A stretch of DNA of 64,000 nt from Rhizobium ruizarguesonis (GCF_012349115.1 NZ_PQIG01000002.1:124001-188000), one strand, 5' to 3'; positions 1 to 10,662 are shown, counted from the stretch's first letter. Made by a program: numbers and translations. The notes: generated from the letters alone by a model not told the origin.

Positions 1-747
1 CGTGAAGGTGCGGATATTCGCCTTGAAGGTTTCAGCGAGCGCCATGGCCGCCTTGCGTCGCGCCTCAGGATCCTTTTCCTGCAGCCTGTTCAGCGCTACT
101 TCGAGCGGCACTTTCTCGCCATCGATGTCGTAGCGAAGTTCCGCCATGGTTTCGTCGAAGAGGCGGTTGAAGGCGGCGGCCGATGTCATCGACTTCTCGA
201 GGAAGAGCTGTTCCAGCCTGTCGTCGAGCTGGTAGGGCTTGTCCTTCCTGAGGTCGAGCAGCCAAGGGCGATAGTGTCCGGCGGCGGGATCATTCACCAT
301 GCAGGCGTCGATCACCGTGTCGTCGATGCGGTTCAGTTCCAGCGCGAAGAACAGGAGATGGCCGGAAAATTCGGTGATCTTGGCCTGCACGTCGCCATAG
401 AGCTTGCCGTTTGTCGGGTTGGTGGTGTCGGAGAAATAGGTGAGGCCGGCAAAGGAGCCGAGGCGGCCGATGATGTCGTCCAACGCCTCATATTCCTTCA
501 GGGCCGCGCCGATGCCCTCAGCGCCGGTCTTCGCTGCCGCCTCCGTGAGTTTGCCCTTCCACTTTTCTTCAAAGGCGATTGCGGCCTTGCCGGCCTTTTC
601 CATGTCGGCGACAAAGGCGGTGGAGGTAGCGGAGGGATAAAGATCCTGCAGCTTCCAGACCGGCAGATCGCCGAGCGCCGGGTCGGCGGCCCCAGCTGGC
701 ACTGCTGGAGATAAAAGAAGGCCGGCGTGCGGGAGCTTGATTTTCAT
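1..747 (-). CDS. pepF: Oligoendopeptidase F, M3 family (partial, N-terminal part)
   Basis: This is the first 249 codons of a zinc metallopeptidase of the M3 (oligoendopeptidase F) family, which cleaves short peptides. The gene runs leftward and leaves the window, so the HExxH catalytic motif is not visible. The start codon is the ATG at 747. The visible part has the typical N-terminal helical domain, with WKLQDLYPS near residue 32 and a stretch matching PepF around DDIIGRLGSFAGLTYFSDT. The call rests on this N-terminal resemblance only. The frame is open to the edge with no stop. Confidence 0.75.
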   Translation of the reverse strand, partial: MKIKLPHAGLLLSPAVPAGAADPALGDLPVWKLQDLYPSATSTAFVADMEKAGKAAIAFEEKWKGKLTEAAAKTGAEGIGAALKEYEALDDIIGRLGSFAGLTYFSDTTNPTNGKLYGDVQAKITEFSGHLLFFALELNRIDDTVIDACMVNDPAAGHYRPWLLDLRKDKPYQLDDRLEQLFLEKSMTSAAAFNRLFDETMAELRYDIDGEKVPLEVALNRLQEKDPEARRKAAMALAETFKANIRTFT

Positions 748-790
748 GGACGCAATTCCTCTCCACTTTCATAACAGGTCTGATTGTCTA

Positions 791-893
791 CCGCATCGGC
801 CCGAAAATCGGAATCGATTTTCGGAAAGCACGATGCGTCGATTCAAAGTGTTACAGCGTCCTTTGCGCGTCTGAAAAGACGCGCGGCGCTGTA
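791..893. repeat. RIME-like mosaic palindromic repeat, copy 1
   Basis: The right half (about 841-893) is the shared hairpin module seen in four other places in the window: GACGCGC arms around a short loop, nested in ACAGCG/CGCTGT arms. The left half here is a different palindrome (GCATCG at 793-798, CGATTTTCGG, CGATGC near 832-837), so the element is a mosaic. It lies between the pepF start and the response regulator gene. This fills most of the 311-base gap. Confidence 0.8.
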
Positions 894-1058
894 AGCGCGC
901 TAACGCCTCGCATCAAGGGGTTTTCGGCGCATGAAAGGCGTCGCTTCGGCACCAAAATGACCCGTTCCAATCGTTAAAATGCAATTGTTTCTCAAAACTG
1001 GATGTTCAAGCCTTCCTGTCAGAGTGCGCTTTATGGTTTCGCATGAAGTGAGGCGACA

Positions 1059-2603
<1,545 letters not shown>

Positions 2604-2781
2604 ACGCTTTTTGTTAAGATTAAGGCAACCACGTTTTGTTACTAGTCATAAACCACTTGTTAGTGGCGCGTTCACTATGTAAAGAAAAGGTTGATCATGT
2701 GTGGCATTTTTGCCATCGTGTGACCGCATTTGACAGTCATCTGAGACAGTACGGGACATTGTCTGTCTGACGGGGATCGAG

Positions 2782-4626
2782 TTGCCGAATCTGAATGGGA
2801 ATTCCAAGCCTTCGCGCTTGAGCTGGCGTTTGTTGTGCGCCGACATCTGCGGAAAGGCAATAAGGACGGTAGCGGCCGCCCTTCTTGCGCTCGCGGTTTC
2901 CTCACCGGTATTCGTTAGTACGCCTTCGCAGGCAGCGGGCGACACCCGCAGCCTCAAGCTCTATTTCATTCATACCGGCGAAAAAGCCGTCATCACCTAC
3001 AAGCGTAATGGCAAGTTCGACCCCAAGGGTCTGGAGCAGCTGAATCGCTTCCTGCGCGACTGGCGCAAGAACCAGCCGACGAAAATGGACCCGCGGCTGT
3101 TCGACCTGATCTGGGAAGTCTATCGCCAGAGCGGTTCGAGGGACTACATCAACGTCGTCTGCGGTTTCCGTTCGCCGGGAACCAACGAGATGCTGCGTGG
3201 CCGCTCGCGCAATTCCGGCGTCGCCGAAAAGAGCCAGCATATGCTCGGCAAGGCGATGGACTTCTTCATTCCCGACGTCAAGCTGGCGACGCTGCGCGGC
3301 ATCGGCATGAAGATGCAGGTCGGCGGCGTCGGCTTCTATCCGAAGTCGGGCTCGCCCTTCGTGCACATGGATGTCGGCGGCGTTCGCGCCTGGCCGCGCA
3401 TGAGCCGCGACGAGCTGGTTCGGCTCTTCCCGAACGGCAATACCATCCATATTCCGGCCGACGGCAAGCCGCTGCCGGGCTACCAGCAGGCGATGGCCGA
3501 CTATAAGCGCCGCGTCAGCGGCACGCAGATCCAGATCGCCAGCGCTTCCGAATCGGCGCCGAAGCACAAGACGCTGTTTGCCGCGCTCTTTGGCGGCGGA
3601 GCCGACGAGCAGGAAGACGAGACGGACGATTCCACCCCTGTTGCCGTTGCCAAGGCGACGCCGCCGAAGGCCGAGCCTGCCCCTGTCGAGCCGCAGCAGA
3701 CCGAAGTCGCGGATGTGAACGCGCCGGTGCCGCAGGTTCGCCCGGCGTTCAGCAACCAGCCCGCCGGCAGCGAAGTGGCGAGCGCGCTCGTAGCGCCGCC
3801 TTCGGGTAATGCCGCACAGCAGGCTCTTGCGGCCGCCCTTCCGGTCGATCAGGTCCAGCCGCAGCAGTTCGCCGACCTCAGTGCCTACAGCATTCCGGTT
3901 CCCTCGCTTCTCGGCCAGCGCCGCGCGCCTGGTGACGCCGAGGTCGCGTCGACCGATCCCATGCTGACGGGCGCAAATGGGCTGCCGGTTCCGACGCCGG
4001 TCGAACGCCCTGCCGTTGCCGAGAACCTTCTTGCCGCGGCCGATGCCGATCCGGAGGCAGAAGCCGACGAAGCCGATCAGGACGCGCTGTCTCCTGCCGT
4101 GGCCGATGCACTCGACCAGCAGCGGAACGATAGGGAAAGCCAGATCGCGTCGAAGGCGCCGCCGCAGACGGTTGAGCAGGCGATCAACGCAGCGATGACG
4201 CAAAAGGCGCCTGCCGCAAAGCCGCCGCTCGAACTCGCAGCATTGGCGCCGATGACCAAATCGGCAAGCTTTGGCGATAGTTTCGACGAACCGGCCGCCG
4301 AAAGCGCCGTAGCGCAGGGGCTTCCTGCCAAGGGTGGTCGCCCGACGCAGAAGGAAGCCGCCGCAGCGGATGCCAGCCGCACGACGGTGCGCACCGAGCC
4401 GAAGCTGACGGAAAAGATGATCTCGCAGTGGGCGCTCACCAATGCCCGCCTGGAAATGGCCTCCAAGCAGGTCAAGGCGCCGCGGTTCGTCAGCCAGACG
4501 ATGCGCGCCCAGCCGTCCGCCGTCTATGCCGAGGGCTTCAACGTCAAGACCGCTTCGGTCGACCCGGCCCGCTTCAGCGGCACGGCTGTGAATTTCATGG
4601 AAGTGCGCAAGTTCAATACGAACTGA
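2782..4626 (+). CDS. Secreted DUF882 (peptidase M15-like) protein
   Basis: A 614-residue exported protein with a TTG start; no ATG precedes the signal peptide in frame. A hydrophobic segment ending in SQAAG near residue 50 looks like a Sec signal. Residues about 55-230 form a DUF882 / M15-type domain with likely zinc ligands in SQHMLGKAMDFF and SPFVHMDVGG, as in D-Ala-D-Ala carboxypeptidase-like folds. The rest is a long Ala/Pro-rich, low-complexity region of unknown function. A cell-wall role is inferred from the family. A strong terminator follows the gene. Confidence 0.85.
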   Translation: MPNLNGNSKPSRLSWRLLCADICGKAIRTVAAALLALAVSSPVFVSTPSQAAGDTRSLKLYFIHTGEKAVITYKRNGKFDPKGLEQLNRFLRDWRKNQPTKMDPRLFDLIWEVYRQSGSRDYINVVCGFRSPGTNEMLRGRSRNSGVAEKSQHMLGKAMDFFIPDVKLATLRGIGMKMQVGGVGFYPKSGSPFVHMDVGGVRAWPRMSRDELVRLFPNGNTIHIPADGKPLPGYQQAMADYKRRVSGTQIQIASASESAPKHKTLFAALFGGGADEQEDETDDSTPVAVAKATPPKAEPAPVEPQQTEVADVNAPVPQVRPAFSNQPAGSEVASALVAPPSGNAAQQALAAALPVDQVQPQQFADLSAYSIPVPSLLGQRRAPGDAEVASTDPMLTGANGLPVPTPVERPAVAENLLAAADADPEAEADEADQDALSPAVADALDQQRNDRESQIASKAPPQTVEQAINAAMTQKAPAAKPPLELAALAPMTKSASFGDSFDEPAAESAVAQGLPAKGGRPTQKEAAAADASRTTVRTEPKLTEKMISQWALTNARLEMASKQVKAPRFVSQTMRAQPSAVYAEGFNVKTASVDPARFSGTAVNFMEVRKFNTN

Positions 4627-4651
4627 GCCTGCCGATTATGGAAATATCGAA

Positions 4652-4682
4652 AACCGCCGGAGCGATCCGGCGGTTTTTCTTT
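4652..4682 (+). terminator. Rho-independent terminator of the DUF882 gene
   Basis: A 9-bp perfect stem (AACCGCCGG / CCGGCGGTT) with a 6-base loop is followed by a T run, 25 bases after the stop codon. Confidence 0.9.
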
Positions 4683-4730
4683 GGCCGCTTCGACAGGGTA
4701 AGGTCACTGTTTAACCGGCGCGTTCTTCGC

Positions 4731-4762
4731 AAAAGAAAAGCCGCCGAAAGGCTCGGCGGCTT
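4731..4762 (-). terminator. Rho-independent terminator of the DUF2312 operon
   Basis: Read leftward, a 10-bp perfect stem (AAGCCGCCGA / TCGGCGGCTT) with a 5-base loop is followed by TTTTCTTTT, 25 bases after the DUF2312 stop. Confidence 0.9.
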
Positions 4763-4786
4763 GTCGACATCGGCGATCGCGGCGGA

Positions 4787-5050
4787 TCAGCCTTCCGGCG
4801 GGGCCTCGATCATGCCGAGCGCGTGCAGGTAGGTGTCGAGGATTGCTTCCTCTTCCATGCGCTCCTGCTCGTCCTTCTTGCGCAGCGCCACGACCTTCTT
4901 CAGGATCTTGGTATCGAAGCCCATTCCCTTGGCTTCGCCATAGACGTCCTTGATGTCGTCGGCGATGGTCTTCTTTTCTTCTTCCAGCCGTTCAATGCGC
5001 TCGATGAAAGCGCGAAGCTGATCGCGGGCGACGCCATGAGCATCAGACAT
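4787..5050 (-). CDS. DUF2312 (UPF0335) family protein
   Basis: An 87-residue protein of a family conserved across Alphaproteobacteria and of unknown function. It is largely helical and charged ([17 protein letters not shown] and [14 protein letters not shown]), consistent with a coiled coil. Start ATG at 5050 has the strong site AGGAGAACACG. It is the last gene of a leftward run with DUF1244 and an N-formylglutamate amidohydrolase-like gene, and ends before a good terminator. Confidence 0.92.
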
Positions 5051-5141
5051 CGTGTTCTCCTGGTTTTTCGATGATCGATTTTGGATGCCAGTGACTGCCG
5101 CGAAGCGGCGTCACGGTCAAGCCTGTTCGGGGCCAGCCGAG

Positions 5142-5447
5142 CTATTTGTGTGGGTTGTTCAGTTCAAAAGCAGCTTTTTGCACAGGTGAGGCCTCGTTCT
5201 GGTGAGGATTTTTCCAGTCCTCATAGGGCATGCCATAGACCATCTCGCGCGATTCGTCCCTGGTAACCGCGACACCTTCGGCCTCGGCGGCTTCGCGATA
5301 CCAGTTCGACAGGCAGTTGCGGCAGAAGCCGGCCAGATTCATCAGATCGATGTTCTGAACGTCGCTGCGTTCGCGAAGATGTGCGACGAGGCGGCGAAAG
5401 GCGGCGGCCTCGAATTCGGTCTGTTGTTCCTTGTTGAGCGCGGTCAT
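5142..5447 (-). CDS. DUF1244 family protein
   Basis: A 101-residue protein of the DUF1244 family, with the conserved cysteine pair in AGFCRNCLSNWYREAA and the downstream YGMPYEDWKN block. Function is unknown; the close cysteines could bind metal, which is inference. The ATG at 5447 is preceded by GGAAGCGAG. A longer in-frame extension to 5654 would overlap the upstream gene and has no family match, so it is rejected. Confidence 0.9.
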   Translation of the reverse strand: MTALNKEQQTEFEAAAFRRLVAHLRERSDVQNIDLMNLAGFCRNCLSNWYREAAEAEGVAVTRDESREMVYGMPYEDWKNPHQNEASPVQKAAFELNNPHK

Positions 5448-5479
5448 CTCGCTTCCTTTCGTTAAGTGGGGCCTTTCGT

Positions 5480-6289
5480 TCAATAGGGGCCGGTGCGTGA
5501 CTGGTGAACGTCGTATTCGTGCAAGGCGGGATCGGCATTCATCGCCGCAAAGATCGGCGCCAGGCGTTCGGCCCATGCCGATATGCCGGTCTGGTCTCCG
5601 ATCAGATCCTGGCGCACTTCGAGCAGTGCATGCGGAATGCCTGTGATCATGCAATGGCGGTACATGGTATCGCCCTTCAGCGCGCCGTCATAGGGTTCGT
5701 TTTCGCCAACGGCGAGATCGGGATCGGCGCGCAGCATGTCAAGCAGCGGGCCGACAGCGCGATGGTCGCTGTCCCAGAGGACGGCAGCGTGCCAGGGACG
5801 GGGAATGCCTTTCCAGGCCGGCGTGAAGGAGTGCAGCGACAGCACCAGCGGTGCCCTGCCAGTGGCAATCGCCACGCTGTCGATCGTTGTGGCCACGGCA
5901 TGGTGATAGGGGCGATGGAAGGTTTCGACGCGGTAGTCCCACTCCTGCGGCGTAATTGGATGGTTGCCTGATATGACGGCGCCGTCGGAGATCTTCATGA
6001 TCAGCGTCGGATCGTCTTCGCCGCGGTTCGGGTCGATCAGCAGGCGCGAAAAGCCGCCGAGCACGGCGGGAACGCCGAGCCTTGCCGAGAGCTGCCGCGT
6101 CAGGCCCTCGATGCCGATGTCATAGGCGATGTGGCGGGCGAAGGCCGCGTCGGGAAGTCCCAGCCGGCCATATCGCGCGGGAAGGCGGTTCATCGCGTGA
6201 TCTGCGAGGATCACCATGCCTTTGTCATGTTTGCCGGATAGGATTTCGAAGGATTGGAAGTCGTCCATCAGGGAATTGCCGTTTGTCAT
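5480..6289 (-). CDS. N-formylglutamate amidohydrolase family protein
   Basis: About 269 residues of the N-formylglutamate amidohydrolase / deformylase fold (PF05013-type). Recognisable blocks are ILADHAMNRLP, RLLIDPNRGEDDPTLI, FHRPYHHAV, LSLHSFTP and HALLEVRQDLI, which carry the conserved His, Asp, Arg and Glu. The family includes HutG2, but no histidine-utilisation genes are adjacent, so the substrate is open. The start is uncertain: ATG at 6289 is preferred; a TTG at 6334 and an ATG at 6268 are alternatives, none with a strong ribosome site. It heads the operon with DUF1244 and DUF2312. Confidence 0.85.
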   Translation of the reverse strand: MTNGNSLMDDFQSFEILSGKHDKGMVILADHAMNRLPARYGRLGLPDAAFARHIAYDIGIEGLTRQLSARLGVPAVLGGFSRLLIDPNRGEDDPTLIMKISDGAVISGNHPITPQEWDYRVETFHRPYHHAVATTIDSVAIATGRAPLVLSLHSFTPAWKGIPRPWHAAVLWDSDHRAVGPLLDMLRADPDLAVGENEPYDGALKGDTMYRHCMITGIPHALLEVRQDLIGDQTGISAWAERLAPIFAAMNADPALHEYDVHQSRTGPY

Positions 6290-6469
6290 TGCGCCGTCGG
6301 GGGCAGTGATCGCATGCGCCTGCGGCGGGTTCAAGCGCGGCAGGCGGGGAGAGGTTGAGCCGGACCCTCGACAGGTGGTTATGAAAGGAAATATAATCGA
6401 TTAGCATTGCGTTGACTTTCGCTTGACGGCGGCGCAAGAAGACACGGATACGAATAACCGTGGAGCTAT

Positions 6470-6955
6470 TTGGGAGCCGTGTTGATCCAAGCCGCGCCAA
6501 GTTTCCTCACGCGGTCCGGGCCGCTGGTCCGTCTCGCTCTGTTCGCTCTTGCAGCCGCCATGCCGTTTTTCATCGCAGATGCCGCACGCGCCGATTTTCG
6601 CGTCTGCAACGGAACACAGAATCTCGTCGGCGTCGCGATCGGATACCGGGCCAAGGATGGCTGGGTGACGGAGGGCTGGTGGCAGGTGCCGGCAACGACC
6701 TGCGCCACGCTGATCGAGGGAGAATTGCAGTCGCGTTATTATTACCTCTACGCAGAGGACGCCGCCCGGGGAGGACGATGGACGGGTGACGTGCAGATGT
6801 GCGTGGCGGAAAACGAATTCAAGATCACGGGTGTGCAGGATTGTTATGCCCGCGGTTACCAGAAGATGGGATTCAAGGAATATGATACGGGCCGCCAGGG
6901 TAGCTGGATGGTTCAGCTCTCCGACACCCCAGGGACGCAAGAAAGCCAGAATTGA
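6470..6955 (+). CDS. Secreted DUF1036 protein
   Basis: A 161-residue protein with an N-terminal hydrophobic export signal ending near ADAARADFRVC, followed by a DUF1036 domain (VCNGTQNLVGVAIGY, GWWQVP, CATLIEGEL, YYYLYAED). Cysteines are spaced as in an oxidised periplasmic protein. Function is unknown. The start is TTG at 6470 or GTG at 6479; both have a GGAG-type site nearby, and no ATG is available. The stop overlaps the pyruvate kinase ATG (TGATG), so the two genes are translationally coupled. Confidence 0.85.
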   Translation: MGAVLIQAAPSFLTRSGPLVRLALFALAAAMPFFIADAARADFRVCNGTQNLVGVAIGYRAKDGWVTEGWWQVPATTCATLIEGELQSRYYYLYAEDAARGGRWTGDVQMCVAENEFKITGVQDCYARGYQKMGFKEYDTGRQGSWMVQLSDTPGTQESQN

Positions 6956-8394
6956 TGAAGCGTAATCGCAAAATTAAAATCCTCGCCACCCTCGGGCCAG
7001 CCTCCGCCGAGGAATCGATGATCGAGAAGCTGCATCAGGCTGGTGCCGATGTCTTCCGCATCAATATGAGCCATGCGAGCCACGACGTGATGCGGACGCT
7101 TATCCAGCGCATCCGCTCGGTCGAGGCGCGTTCCGGCCGGCCGATCGGCATTCTCGCCGACCTCCAGGGACCGAAACTGCGTGTGGGCAAGTTCGTCGAC
7201 AGCAAGGTGGACCTGAAGCCCGGCCAGACCTTCACGCTCGACAACAACGAAGCGCTCGGCGACCAGAACCGCGTCTATCTGCCGCATCCCGAGATCCTGG
7301 AATCGGTGCAGCCCGGCCACCGCCTGCTGATTGACGACGGCAAGCTCGCCTTGCGCGCAGAAAAATGCGACGGCAAGAGCATCGTCACCACAGTTATTTC
7401 GGGCACGCGCATCTCCGACCGCAAGGGTGTCAGCCTTCCCGATACGCTGCTCGGCGTCGGCGCTCTGACGGACAAGGACCGTGCCGACCTCGATGCCGTG
7501 CTCGCCACCGACGATGTCGACTGGGTGGCGCTTTCCTTCGTCCAGCGTCCCGACGACCTTGCCGAAGTGCGCAAGATCGCCCGTGGCCGTGTCGGGTTGA
7601 TGTCGAAGATCGAAAAGCCGCAGGCTCTCGAGCGCATCGAGGAAATCATCGAGCTCTCCGACGCATTGATGGTCGCCCGCGGCGATCTCGGCGTCGAAAT
7701 GCCGCTCGAATCGGTTCCCGGCATCCAGAAGCAGCTGATCCGCGCCTGCCGCCGTTCGGGCAAGCCGGTGGTCGTTGCCACGCAGATGCTGGAATCGATG
7801 ATCTCAGCGCCGGTGCCGACACGCGCCGAAGTTTCCGACGTCGCGACCGCCGTCTTCGAAGGTGCGGATGCCGTCATGCTCTCGGCCGAGTCGGCCTCGG
7901 GCGACTATCCCGTCGAAGCCGTCGCGACGATGGCGTCGATTGCCACTGCCATCGAGCGCGAGCCGCATTATCCCGGCATCATCTATGCCCAGCGTGCCCA
8001 ACCGGAAGCGACCGGTGCCGATGCGATCTCGCTTGCCGCCCGCCAGATTGCCGAGACGCTGAAGCTGTCGGCGATCGTCTGTTACACCTCGTCGGGCACG
8101 ACAGGCCTCCGCGCCTCGCGCGAGCGTCCGCAGGTACCGATCCTGGCGCTGTCGCCGATCATCAAGACGGCACGCCGCCTTGCCATCGTCTGGGGCCTGC
8201 ATTGCGTTGTCACCCATGACGCGACCGATCTCGACGACATGGTCAACCGCGCCTGCCGCATCGTCGCGGACGAAGGCTTCGGCAAGCCGGGCGATCGCAT
8301 CATCATCTCGGCCGGCGTGCCGCTCGGCACGCCCGGCGCCACCAACATGATCCGCATTGCCTATATCGGCTCGGACGGCCAGAGCGGCGTCTGA
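6955..8394 (+). CDS. pyk: Pyruvate kinase
   Basis: A 479-residue pyruvate kinase, converting phosphoenolpyruvate and ADP to pyruvate and ATP at the end of lower glycolysis. It starts KIKILATLGPAS, has the ADLQGPKLRVG block, the catalytic Lys in LMSKIEKPQALE, VARGDLGVEMP for metal and substrate binding, and VATQMLESM. The C-terminal allosteric domain is complete. The ATG at 6955 overlaps the DUF1036 stop; a TTG one codon upstream is less likely. A terminator follows at 8415. Confidence 0.97.
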   Translation: MKRNRKIKILATLGPASAEESMIEKLHQAGADVFRINMSHASHDVMRTLIQRIRSVEARSGRPIGILADLQGPKLRVGKFVDSKVDLKPGQTFTLDNNEALGDQNRVYLPHPEILESVQPGHRLLIDDGKLALRAEKCDGKSIVTTVISGTRISDRKGVSLPDTLLGVGALTDKDRADLDAVLATDDVDWVALSFVQRPDDLAEVRKIARGRVGLMSKIEKPQALERIEEIIELSDALMVARGDLGVEMPLESVPGIQKQLIRACRRSGKPVVVATQMLESMISAPVPTRAEVSDVATAVFEGADAVMLSAESASGDYPVEAVATMASIATAIEREPHYPGIIYAQRAQPEATGADAISLAARQIAETLKLSAIVCYTSSGTTGLRASRERPQVPILALSPIIKTARRLAIVWGLHCVVTHDATDLDDMVNRACRIVADEGFGKPGDRIIISAGVPLGTPGATNMIRIAYIGSDGQSGV

Positions 8395-8414
8395 TCCAAC
8401 CGCATGCCTTCGAA

Positions 8415-8450
8415 AGCCCGCTGCCTGGAGAGGCGGCGGGCTTCTTCGTT
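8415..8450 (+). terminator. Terminator after pyruvate kinase
   Basis: An 11-bp stem with one G-T pair (AGCCCGCTGCC / GGCGGCGGGCT) is followed by TTCTTCGTT, 20 bases after the pyk stop. Confidence 0.8.
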
Positions 8451-8532
8451 GACGGACGGCATTGCCAAGCTTGGCGGCGCGTGCAAGTTTCGGTCGCTGG
8501 AGCAGGACATGCTCTGGGTTCGGAGGAGCATC

Positions 8533-9168
8533 ATGGATATCGTCACGCTTCTGGCTTTTGCAGCCGTTTCCTTTGTCGGCATCGCGACGCCGGGGCCAAC
8601 GGTGCTGCTGGCGCTGACCAACGGTTCTCGGCATGGCCTGCGCCGGGCAGTTGCCGGCATGATCGGCGCGGTGCTGTCCGATTTCGTGCTGATCGGCGCC
8701 GTCGCGATCGGGCTCGGTGCGCTGCTCGCCGCATCGGAATTCTGGTTCTCGATGCTGAAATGGGCGGGTGCCGCATATCTCGCGTTTCTCGGTATCATGC
8801 TGCTGCGCTCGAAGGGCACGATCGATGCGGCGTTGAAGTCCGGGGCGGCTGCGGGTGCGACATCGCCCTTCTCGATCGGACTGAAGAGCTTCATGGTCGC
8901 GGCGACCAATCCGAAGGGTTATCTGTTCTTCTCGGCTTTCCTGCCCCAGTTCATCCACCCGACCATGCCGCAGGCGACGCAATATATGCTGCTCGCCCTT
9001 GTCTTTGCCGCGCTCGATTTCCTCATCATGTTCGGCTACGCCTTCTTCGGCTCGCAGGCGGTGCGTTTCCTGAAAACCTCAGGCGCCATGTGGCTGGAGC
9101 GAGCCTGCGGTGGCGCGCTGCTGGCGCTTGCCGGCTCGCTGGCCTTCTATCGCCGGGCAACCGTCTGA
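8533..9168 (+). CDS. LysE/RhtB family exporter
   Basis: A 211-residue membrane protein of the LysE/RhtB amino-acid exporter family, with about six hydrophobic segments. The family signature GIATPGPTVLLALTNG is at the N-terminus, and FMVAATNPKGYLFFSAFLPQF sits mid-protein. The substrate cannot be read from the sequence. The ATG at 8533 has the strong GGAGGAG site; the longer in-frame extension to 8404 lies over the pyk terminator and is rejected. Confidence 0.92.
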   Translation: MDIVTLLAFAAVSFVGIATPGPTVLLALTNGSRHGLRRAVAGMIGAVLSDFVLIGAVAIGLGALLAASEFWFSMLKWAGAAYLAFLGIMLLRSKGTIDAALKSGAAAGATSPFSIGLKSFMVAATNPKGYLFFSAFLPQFIHPTMPQATQYMLLALVFAALDFLIMFGYAFFGSQAVRFLKTSGAMWLERACGGALLALAGSLAFYRRATV

Positions 9169-9170
9169 GT

Positions 9171-9728
9171 TCAGGGTTGAGGCAGGGATAGGTGGCCGAC
9201 GCGATAGGCCTGGGTGTGCTCGCCGATCTCGGGAATCTCTCGCCATAACCTGAAGCGTACCCTCGTCCAGCTCGTCGGTTCGAAGCCGGAAACGGAGGCG
9301 AGTGCGCCGCCTGTCGTCAGGTCTGCTTCGGCCGCCGCGCTTTCGGCGCGGCGAATATCGCCGAGCGGCGCGTAGGGCTGCGTCTGCAGGACATCGCGTG
9401 TGGCGAACCTGGCCGAGGCGATATCGCGCGAGATTTCTGCCTGCCAGACGATCCAGGTCCTCACCTGCGGCCAGCCGAAGGCGCCGGTCAGCGTCTCAAA
9501 GCCCGGACCGCAGAGGAAGTCGCTTGCCCCTTGCGGCCTCTGCCAGAGATAGAAGGGCGCATAGAGATTGTCGTGGCTGCCGAACTCTCCCTTGCGGGCG
9601 CTGAGATAGGCTTTGAAACCGAGATTGGGAAAGCCGTCGAGCAGCGGACCTTTGTCGCGGATGCGGCGGTCGATGACCGACATGTCGTAATCGGCGGGCA
9701 GGGCGAAGCTGTACTGCATGGTGATCAT
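9171..9728 (-). CDS. DUF4865 family protein
   Basis: A 185-residue protein recognised as DUF4865 (MQYSFALPADYDM, GFPNLGFKAYLS, YAPFYLWQ, GFGWPQVR-like blocks). No catalytic function is known. It is the last gene of a three-gene leftward operon; its ATG at 9728 overlaps the cupin stop as ATGA. Families like this often sit with tautomerases and a LysR regulator, which is what is seen here. Modification of a small electrophile or carbonyl compound is inference. Confidence 0.85.
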   Translation of the reverse strand: MITMQYSFALPADYDMSVIDRRIRDKGPLLDGFPNLGFKAYLSARKGEFGSHDNLYAPFYLWQRPQGASDFLCGPGFETLTGAFGWPQVRTWIVWQAEISRDIASARFATRDVLQTQPYAPLGDIRRAESAAAEADLTTGGALASVSGFEPTSWTRVRFRLWREIPEIGEHTQAYRVGHLSLPQP

Positions 9729-10129
9729 GACTGTCCCTCCACCGGCTGCAGCCATTCGACGATGCCGCCGTTTTCCACCGGTTGAATACTGATATAGCTG
9801 AAGGGGCTGTCACCGGCCGCGCCATGCCAGTGGCGCTCGCCGGGCGCAAACCAGACGGCATCGCCGGCACGCAATGTTTCGACCGGGCCGCCCTCGTTTT
9901 GCGCCAGCCCGTAGCCCGAAAGTACATAGAGCAGTTGGCCTCTGGGATGCGTGTGCCAGCGGGTGATGGTGCCGGGTTCGAGCGTGGCGCGCATTGCGGT
10001 GTTCTCGCCATCGGCGCCGCCTTCGAGCAACATCTCGACCCAGAAAGGCGAAGTTGCGACGCCCTCAGGCGAGCGGATTGCCCTGCCGGGGCGCTTGACA
10101 GTCATGGTCTTCGGGTTCGAAGCGCTCAT
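9725..10129 (-). CDS. Cupin-domain protein
   Basis: A 134-residue single-domain cupin. Motif 1 contains the metal-ligand histidines (RWHTHPRGQLLYVLSG) and motif 2 ends in FAPGERHWHGA. Such proteins are metal-dependent enzymes or small-ligand binders; the substrate is unknown. It overlaps both neighbours by ATGA junctions, so the operon is tautomerase, cupin, DUF4865 with tight translational coupling. Confidence 0.9.
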   Translation of the reverse strand: MSASNPKTMTVKRPGRAIRSPEGVATSPFWVEMLLEGGADGENTAMRATLEPGTITRWHTHPRGQLLYVLSGYGLAQNEGGPVETLRAGDAVWFAPGERHWHGAAGDSPFSYISIQPVENGGIVEWLQPVEGQS

Positions 10130-10545
10130 TGTCGGCCTCCGACCGCACGAAGCCGCCAGTCTGCGTCGGTCATCTGGGCAATACCATTGCCGAAGGACCA
10201 GTCTTCCGGTGCGCTGGTGCTGATGACGATCATCACGTCCTCGGGCCGGAGGCCCGGCGATTGCGCCAGGAGATCGGCGAGCCGCCGATAGAGCGCTGCC
10301 TTCATCTCGCCGGTGCGAGGCCTGCCGATCGTGATCGAGATATAGACGAAATCGTCGGAGCGCGGGCCGGCAAGATAGCTGCGGTCGAAGATCAGCTCGT
10401 TCCCGTCATGCTGGTGGATGGTCTGGAAGCGGTCGTTTTCGGGCACGTCGAAGGTCTCGACCAGGGCGCGCTGGATGTTATCGGCCAGCGCCGCGAGGTA
10501 GTCCGGCGATTTGCCTTTGCGAAGGGAAATGCGAACGAAGGGCAT
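10126..10545 (-). CDS. Tautomerase family protein
   Basis: A 139-residue tautomerase-superfamily protein. The start at 10545 gives MPFVRISLRKG, placing the catalytic proline at position 1 after Met removal; the upstream Met at 10557 would bury it and is rejected. It is longer than 4-oxalocrotonate tautomerase and resembles two-unit members (the C-terminal part contains PEDVMIVISTSAPEDWSFG). It is the first gene of the operon divergent from a LysR regulator, which probably controls it. Confidence 0.88.
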   Translation of the reverse strand: MPFVRISLRKGKSPDYLAALADNIQRALVETFDVPENDRFQTIHQHDGNELIFDRSYLAGPRSDDFVYISITIGRPRTGEMKAALYRRLADLLAQSPGLRPEDVMIVISTSAPEDWSFGNGIAQMTDADWRLRAVGGRQ

Positions 10546-10599
10546 CGGGATCTCCATGGTTCAGGCCGTCCGTCGGCCTTGACAGCAGAACCATCGCAC

Positions 10600-10662
10600 G
10601 GCACGATGATACCGAAAATCAGAATTTTCTGGATTAATGATCCTGAAAAATGGGATTATAGA
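10600..10662. promoter_or_regulatory. Divergent promoter region with imperfect palindrome (putative LysR site)
   Basis: The AT-rich gap between the tautomerase operon and the LysR gene holds an imperfect inverted repeat, ATTTTCTGGAT and ATCCTGAAAAAT around TTAATG, with further AAAATCAG-type echoes. This is where a LysR protein would be expected to bind; binding is inferred. Confidence 0.45.

Noticed and set aside
5448..5654. N-terminal extension of the DUF1244 gene
   Set aside because: It overlaps the upstream gene and the ATG at 5447 has a good ribosome site at the family's usual start.
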